In this document: positions 17,085 to 22,892 of the stretch, in pieces
Layout of the letters: each line of letters begins with the position of its first letter
Numbering within the stretch: position 1 is the stretch's first letter
Source: Fonticula alba
Lineage: Eukaryota; Opisthokonta; Rotosphaerida; Fonticulaceae
Reading direction: 5' to 3'
NCBI RefSeq assembly: GCF_000388065.1
Contig: NW_009242972.1
Location: 2,905,795 to 2,928,686, forward strand
DNA length: 22,892 nt
Translations under genes and position numbers: made by a program
The notes under the pieces: model-generated
Seen by the model: the letters and a program-made list of their open reading frames with translations, nothing else
Told to the model about the DNA's origin: nothing
Database searches by the model: none

Positions 17085-20000
17085 GCTCTCTCGCTCTCTC
17101 CTCCCTTCTTTGCCTTTTGGTCTTCCGCTCAACTAACACCCCTGCCATCCCTTCGCCGTTCATAGGTTGCTGACGAGCTTGTCCTCGAGTTTGCGGCCCT
17201 CGAGGCCGGGCTCGATGAGTCAACCGATGGCAGTCTCGGGTCTTTCTCGCGGCCCCTCACGGCCCCCGGAGGTTTTCATGGCAGCAGCGATGCCGGAGAC
17301 TCTTCGGTGCCAGCCAGCCCGGCGGGATCGGACATGCTGCCCGACACCCCGGATGACCAGGGCCACCATGCGCTGGACTCGTCATTGGCCGGCCCGAATG
17401 GAGGCCCGCCGTCCTCGTCATCGGCCTTGGTTCCGGCCGAGGGGCCCCGCCGCGGAGGACGCAAGCATCCCACCGCGCAGAAAAACATCCGCCGGCGCGT
17501 GTACGACGCCATCAATGTCCTGGCCGCGTTGGGTATCCTGTCGAAGGGCCCCTCCAAGAAGATCCGGTGGATTGGCTTCTCTCGTAGCAAGGTCACCAGC
17601 ATCACCTCGCTGGAGGTGCGTCTTGTCGTCCTTTCGGCCTCCCTCCGCGCTCCGGCTGCTCCCATGTTTGAGCCAGTGCCTGCGCATGCGCCATTCGTAC
17701 ATGTCTCTCGCCTGCCGGCCCGCTCACCCCTCTTGCCCTCCCCCCCCCCTCTCTCTCTCTCTCGCTCTCTCTTTCGCCCCCTCCTTCTCTTCTTCCTCTC
17801 TCATCAGCGCGAGCGCAATGACCTGCGCGCTCGCATGCTGGCCAAGCGCCTCGAGCTCCAGAGCCTCATGGCCGAGCATGTTTGCCTGCGAAATCTCTCC
17901 CAGCAGCGGAATGCCGGCGACACGGCCCCGGCGGCAGACCCGGCCGAGCCAACTGTCAAGCACATCCCCCTGCCCTTTATCCTGCTGAACAGCACGGCCG
18001 ACGCGCAAATCCAGGCCATCGTGGCGCCCGAGGGCCATGTCGTGGATTTCCAATGCGAGGGCGAATGCACGGTCATCCGCGATCAGGATGTCCTCCGGTC
18101 GCTCGGGTACCACCGGGTTCCGCGCGAGGATTTCGACCGGTGGATCCCTCAGCAGCTGCACCCCTGGCTGCCGCGTCTGGTCAGGCAGGAGCTCGACGCC
18201 AATCCCGGTCCGTCTTCGCATCCGGCCGTCGACTTCCCCCTCCCCGTGCTTTTGTGCTTACTTTGATGTCCTGCCCGTGCCCGCCTCACTTCGCCCACTA
18301 TGTCATGGCTGCAATCTGCTCTCTCCCCCCCTCTCCCTCCCTCCCTCCCTCCCTCTCTCTCTCTCTCTCTTTCTCTCGTCCCCTCGCCCCCTTGCCTGCA
18401 GATCCCAAGCACATTATCGAATTCCTGCCGGACCATGAGCCAACCGGCCCCAGTGTCGGCGACCTCCTTGGTGCTGGGTCGTCTGGCCTTCGCACGCTTC
18501 ACAACCAGAGTACATACCCCAATCCCCCACTCGCCACATGTTGCCTGCCCCTCCCTTACACCTCGGCACTCATGCTCTCCCCTTCTCCCCCCCCCCCCCC
18601 CGCCCCCGGATGTGCCAGAACCCTCCGACCGGCAACATACCCCCTCCCTTTTCGAGTCCAAAGGCACCGGTGCCGGTGGTGGTGGAGATGGCCCGGCCAT
18701 GCTGAAGGACGCATCGCCAGGGCTGCTGGCGCCTCCGGCGACGGCCTTCTTCCTGGGCTCGGGCCCCGTCTTTGCGGGTGGCGCTTCTTTCGGCATTCGG
18801 CCGCCCTTGCCACCGGGCAGCCAGGTGGCCGGGCAGTATGCCACCACGACGATGGGCATGAGCGCCGAGCTGGGCGCCGACTCGGAGGGCACCGCTCGTG
18901 GGCTATCCCCCGGCAGGGAGGCCACTCCGGTGCTGTGCTCTTCCGCGCCCGAAGGCAAGACCCCCCGGCGGAAGCGCGCCGCTCGGCCGGCCTCGGCGGC
19001 CAAGCCGCGAGCCACCGCCAAGTCCGCCCCCCTGGCGAGTGCCGCCGGTGGCGGTGGCGCTTCCTTGCCACCCGTGCCCGCCGGGGCCCCCAATGCCGGG
19101 GACTTGGACATGGGGGTTTTCGCCGGGCAGGAGGATGGCCCGTCGGCGCGTGGGTCCTCGCCTGGCATGTACGCCGGCCCGGCGAGTGACCACGATCTCA
19201 CCGGGAACCTGTCCATGATCGATGTCCTCCCCGGTCCGGGAGGTCCCGGCTCCGGGGCCACCGAGATCTTCGAGTCGGATTCCTTCTTCACGCATGAGGC
19301 CTCGTCTCCGGCCTGTCGATTCGAGGACCCGAGCGATTCCGGGCCCCCCTACTCCACGGTGATCGGGGGCTTTGGCGATCCGGCACTCGATGATCCTCGG
19401 GGGCCCTTCCACCCTGCCCACCACCCGTACTACCCGGGGCCGGGGGAGGTGTACGTCGGCCCGCCCGGGGTCACCCCTCCAGGCGGCCTGGCTGGCAGCG
19501 GCGGCCCCGGCGGCTACCACCACTATGCACCGGATGCCGGGGGCCCCCCCCCGATGGCCGGCGCGTCGCACTATCCCCATGCCCAGTACTCGGTGTTCCA
19601 GCCACTGGCGGCCGGAGCGCCGGCAGCGGGGCCGCCCCCACCGGGCGCCCCCCCGCCAGGCCCCCCGACCATGGGCCCAGCGCATACGCCCTTCCAGGCA
19701 TTCCAGTCGCCGCCCCTGCCACCCCCACCGCCGGCCGGTCCGCATGGCTACCCGCACTATGGGCCGGCGTACTCGCAATACTCGCACTATGGCCAGCCGC
19801 CGGGCCCGGTGGCGCAGGGCCCGGTCCCTGCCCCGCCGCCAGGGGCCCACTACCACTACTACCAGCAGCCGCAATCACAGGCGCAGGCGCAGGCGCACCC
19901 GGCTGCAATCCCCCCACCGGCGTCGGTGATGATGCCCCATGGCCATGGGCATCACCAGTATGCCCCTTTGGCACATGCCCTCCCCGGCACTCGGGCCGAT

Positions 20001-21788
20001 GTGCGACAGATGTACCACCTGCAGCCGGGGGGGCACCCGCATGCCGGGCCGGCGGGGCCCAGTGCCGCCTCCGCCGGCGGCGGCGGCGCCGGCGCCGGCG
20101 CCGCCGCCGGCGCCCAGGCCGCCGGATACTACGCCCATCGACCGGGCACGGACGCGGCCGGGTCCGCGGGCTACCTTTATTCCGCTCCTCCGGGGGCCGG
20201 GGCGCCGCTGATGGTGGCTGCTCACCCGAGGGGGATTCCGTCGGCGCATGTGCCCCAATCGGCTGACTCTTTGATTGTGGCACCGATGGCCGGGGCGGGG
20301 GCCAGGGCAGTGGCCCTTTCCAGCCCAGCCCCGGGTCCCGGGAACATGAGCCGCGATGGGACTCCCGACATTGGCAACCTTTCGGTGGATCTCAGCCACA
20401 GCGGCGGCGGCGGCGGCGGCGGCAGCAGCAGCAGCAGCAGTAGCAACAACGGCAACGGCAACGGCAGCAGCAGCAGCAGCAGCAACAGCAGCAATGGCAG
20501 CAGCAGCAGCAGCGGCGGCGGCGGCGGCAACAGCGCCAGGGCCTCAGCGCAGGCACTCCCACGCCAGTCGTCCACATCCGGCCTGCCGGTGAGCTCGCTC
20601 TCGGCCCCGACACCCGTCCCTGACGCCGAGCCGGTGTACCACCCGGTGCCACTGGAGCACATCGGTGGCCCGGCCGGTGCCCAGCAGCCGTACCTCCGCC
20701 CGGGATCTGCCGACCCCACGGCCGGAGCCGAGAACGCCGTTCCATTTGGCGGCCTGGTCACCGGATACGGGTTCGGCGGCCCGGAAGTCGCGCACCCACA
20801 CGCCGGTGGTGGTTATCTGCCACCGCCGCCGCCGCCGCCGCCGCCGTCGTCGTCGGCCCCCCCCTCGCAGTACGGGTACCACCATCCACACGCGTACCAC
20901 CCGCCGGTGGTCGGCTCGGGCCCGCAGCATGTCGCCTACCACTCGTCCCATGTGCCGCCCGGGCCGCAGCATGCCGCCTACCATGGGCCTCCCGGCGCCA
21001 GCCACCCGCATCCCCCCCACCACCCGCACCATTCCCACCATTTGCAGCCACCCCCGCCGCCACCGCCACCGCCGAGGCAGCACCACCTGGGCTTCGGTGG
21101 CGCTGCCCCGCCTCCGGCCGGCCACCCCGGCGCCGGGCTCTACTCCTACTCGCCGGTGGTGGGCCCCTTCACTGCGGCCAGCCCGGCGCAGGCACACCCA
21201 TCCGGCCCCGGTAGCAGCAGCAGCAGCAGCAGCAGCAGCTCCGGCGGCAGTGGCTTTGGCGATCTGTCTGGCAGCTCGGATATGGCCTTCATTCCGTCCA
21301 ATCTGGAGCTCAGCGATGCGGATTTGTCGCTTGTGTCGTATGGCTCGCTGCCGGCCGAGCCGGTGGCCGACCCCGCCGTGGTGGACCCGATGGCCGAGGG
21401 CTTCAGCGCCTCGCGGCCGCCCCTGCCGCCGGGGCTTCCCGGCAGCACGGTGGCCGGCTCGGGGGTCGCGGCGCCGCCCTCCGGCGGTGGCCAAGTGGCC
21501 ACGGCTCGGGCCAAGAAGCCCGGCCCTCGGACCCGGCGAAAGCCCACCCCTGTGGCCGGCGTCGAGCTGGCTCCCGGGCATCAGATCCCGGAGTTGCCGG
21601 TCTCCCAGCAGGCGGCCTCTCCGCCGGGCCCGTGCGCCACCACTTCCCCGGAGCTGGCTCCGCCGGGCTTGATGTCGTCCGGCCAGGAGGGCGATCCGCA
21701 TGTGGCGCTGGCGGCCGGCGGGGGGGCGGCCGCCAAGACGCCCTCGCCCGCACCGGCCGGCACATGTGATGTCACTGCCTCCGGCTGA
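16268..21788 (+). CDS. DP-family transcription factor (E2F dimerisation partner) with expanded DNA-binding domain and giant C-terminal tail
   Basis: Exons: 16268-16562, 16714-16991, 17166-17615, 17808-18207, 18402-18509, 18619-21788; phases agree and give 1,566 residues, far above the roughly 400 of animal DP proteins. Residues 15-20 (RGRPPK) form an AT-hook-like motif. The winged helix runs from SLRQLSIRVLQKIEEKRVTT through YREVADELVLEF (ending at 200) and resumes at QKNIRRRVYDAINVL (296-310) and WIGF (326-329). RRRVYDA is the DP form; E2F proteins have RRIYDI. A leucine-rich coiled coil (342-376) and the DP dimerisation region (about 391-445, IPLPFILLNS) follow. DP proteins bind E2F-type promoters as E2F/DP heterodimers in the nucleus. 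Residues 511-1566 are low-complexity Pro/Gly/Ser/His/Tyr-rich. ATG 16268 is the first in frame. Exon 5 and its donor (GTACAT) are the least certain parts. Confidence 0.87.
16563..16713 (+). other. DP intron 1
   Basis: Donor GTGCGC, acceptor CGCACCCAG, phase 1, joining LEDFG to GSGADAAQ. An earlier AG at 16618-16619 keeps the exon 1 frame but then misses the DP reading frame, so 16713 is preferred. A CTGAC branch-point-like motif lies at about 16627. Confidence 0.7.
16992..17165 (+). other. DP intron 2, splitting the winged helix
   Basis: Donor GTACGC, acceptor TTCATAG, phase 0, joining TTYRE to VADELVLEF, which are contiguous in DP proteins. A CTAAC branch-point-like motif lies about 30 nt before the acceptor. 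A CT tract fills 17061-17084. Confidence 0.9.
17616..17807 (+). other. DP intron 3
   Basis: Donor GTGCGT, acceptor TCTCATCAG, phase 0. It separates the winged helix (WIGF...) from the coiled coil (RERNDLRARML). It is 192 nt, a multiple of three, with no in-frame stop, and is CT-rich near the acceptor. Confidence 0.85.
20401..20531 (+). repeat. GGC/AGC/AAC trinucleotide tract coding Gly, Ser and Asn runs
   Basis: Imperfect trinucleotide repeat in DP exon 6, coding a Gly run, then alternating Ser and Asn runs, then Gly again. A shorter AGC tract codes poly-Ser at about 21213-21240. Confidence 0.9.
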
Positions 21789-21989
21789 TTTCCCCATGCC
21801 CGGAGATAATACATGTCCTTGTCATGTGCGCGCGTCGTCTGCCTGGCCCAGTGCGTTGGCACTGGCCGAATGTGTCGAAACATCGCCGGGGACACCTGTT
21901 CTCCTTTTTGTGCCCATCGGGCGTGGGGGGAGGACGCACATGCGTGTGTGTCTCCTGTGTGTCTCTGTGTGCTGTGTCTCTCTGTGTCT

Positions 21990-21994
<5 letters not shown>

Positions 21995-22026
<32 letters not shown>
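21995..22026. repeat. TG microsatellite
   Basis: About 16 TG units, with TGTC-rich sequence before and GTGCGT units after, ending in a GCACGCGCG stretch. Confidence 0.95.
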
Positions 22027-22031
<5 letters not shown>

Positions 22032-22483
22032 GCGTGTGCGTGTGTGCACGCGCGCCGTGTGTGCCGGGCCGGCAGGTCGTTGTTGCTGGGCGGGGCTGTT
22101 TTTCCCCGCCGGGACCGGGGCAGTCGTGTCACCCCGGTGGGCAGGGCAGGGGCGGAGGGGGTGAGGAGCAGAGGCTGCGCTGGGCCGACACACCTCGGGG
22201 CACATGGTCCCAGCGCTCTCTCCGGCCGGGGAGCAGCGGCTGGCTGAGAGACGCTTGCGGTTGCATGCGCGTCGGCATGGCGCCATGTACCACACCGGCG
22301 GCACGCCCCCCGCGCACCGGCTGCCCGATGTGGCCTCCCAGCGGCCGGGCCAAGCAAGAGCACGCAGGCACACGCCGGTCATCGTCCTCGTGGCGGGACC
22401 ATGGGCGGGGGGAGGCGGGACGGAAATGCCGCTAGTGTTGTGGGTGAAGGAGCCGCCCCCACTCCTGAGCCCACGATGCCCCG

Positions 22484-22516
<33 letters not shown>

Positions 22517-22520
22517 CACA
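22484..22520. repeat. GT microsatellite ending in a palindrome
   Basis: Thirteen or so GT units run directly into CGCGCACACA, so the 3' part, TGTGTGCGCGCACACA, is a perfect palindrome that can form a hairpin. Confidence 0.9.
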
Positions 22521-22872
22521 CGGCCGGGCGCAGGCACCCACTGGCCTCAAGAACGCGGGTGACAAGTCAACCTTTTGTTTGTGCGCCGGGGTGGGTGAGC
22601 GGGGCGGAATGCCCGCCCGGCGGCCGTAGACGAGTGCCATCTGAGTAAGGGGCTGGTCCGGGTGGGGCTGAGGTAGGGCCCCCCTGTTGGTGGCCCTCGC
22701 ACTGTGTGTTCCACTCGGGATGGGACCCCCCCCCCCGCTGCCGGCCCCCGCCCGCCCCCCATGGGGAGTGGGGGGGCGTGGCTGCGCGGCGGGCGCGTGG
22801 CCGTCCTGGAGGACGCATTCCGCCATCCCTTGGCCCAGGACCCCTTTCGGGGAGGGGAAGCTGGGCGCGCGT

Positions 22873-22892
22873 CCCCCCCCCCCCCCCCCCCC
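22873..22892. repeat. Poly-C run at the window edge
   Basis: At least 20 C in a row up to the last base. The sequence may stop here because the assembly could not pass the homopolymer. Confidence 0.9.

Larger units (their letters stand above)
21789..22892. other. Non-coding region downstream of the DP gene
   Basis: No gene is visible. It contains TG microsatellites at 21995-22026 and 22484-22510 and ends in a C run (22873-22892) that reaches the end of the window. AATACA 20 nt after the stop is the only polyadenylation-like hexamer noticed and is weak. Confidence 0.6.

Noticed and set aside
16268-18207. Assignment of the second gene to E2F rather than DP
   Set aside because: RRRVYDAINVL, ADELVLEF and IPLPFILLNS are DP-type; E2F proteins carry RRIYDI and a different dimerisation and marked-box sequence.
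1-22892. tRNA, rRNA or transposon sequences
   Set aside because: Reading both strands I found no convincing tRNA B-box with a cloverleaf, no rRNA-like segment, and no transposase, reverse transcriptase or terminal repeats.

Overview
The window is nuclear DNA from a eukaryote with a very GC-rich genome. It carries two multi-exon protein genes on the + strand in long, gene-poor, repeat-rich flanks. Exon borders were set by hand, using GT donors (GTGCGT four times), AG acceptors, preserved reading phase and continuity of known domains. Introns are short (42 to 264 bp), pyrimidine-rich and often full of CT, TG or poly-C repeats. A DP-type E2F partner, a LAMMER/CLK kinase, small introns and Ala/Gln/Pro-rich proteins fit a GC-rich protist. 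A nucleariid-like slime mould such as Fonticula is my guess only; a GC-rich alga is the main alternative.

Layout: 1-540 has splice-site-like texture and may hold the end of a gene entering from the left, but no product can be named. 541-6636 is about 6 kb without a believable gene, dense in TG/CA/CT microsatellites, G and C homopolymers and GC-alternating tracts. 6637-14623 is an eight-exon LAMMER (CLK-type, CMGC group) protein kinase gene of about 2,240 codons. Its ordinary kinase domain sits between a roughly 595-residue Ala-rich N-terminal region and a roughly 1,325-residue low-complexity C-terminal region, which is interrupted by an assembly gap of 205 Ns inside a Gln-rich stretch. 14624-16267 is a CT-rich intergenic region. 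16268-21788 is a six-exon gene for a DP-family (E2F dimerisation partner) transcription factor of 1,566 residues, with an enlarged DNA-binding domain and a tail of more than 1,000 residues. 21789-22892 is non-coding and ends in a poly-C run.

The two genes belong to different parts of nuclear control: CLK kinases phosphorylate SR splicing factors, and DP proteins pair with E2F to control cell-cycle genes. Nothing in the sequence links them beyond shared orientation and a shared style of huge disordered extensions. I found no operon-like, mobile, CRISPR or viral system. The most interesting points are the unusual modules added to two otherwise conserved regulators (a Cys-rich motif, a SUMO-interaction-like motif, an AT-hook, an insertion in the DP winged helix and a prion-like tail) and the extreme homopolymer introns.
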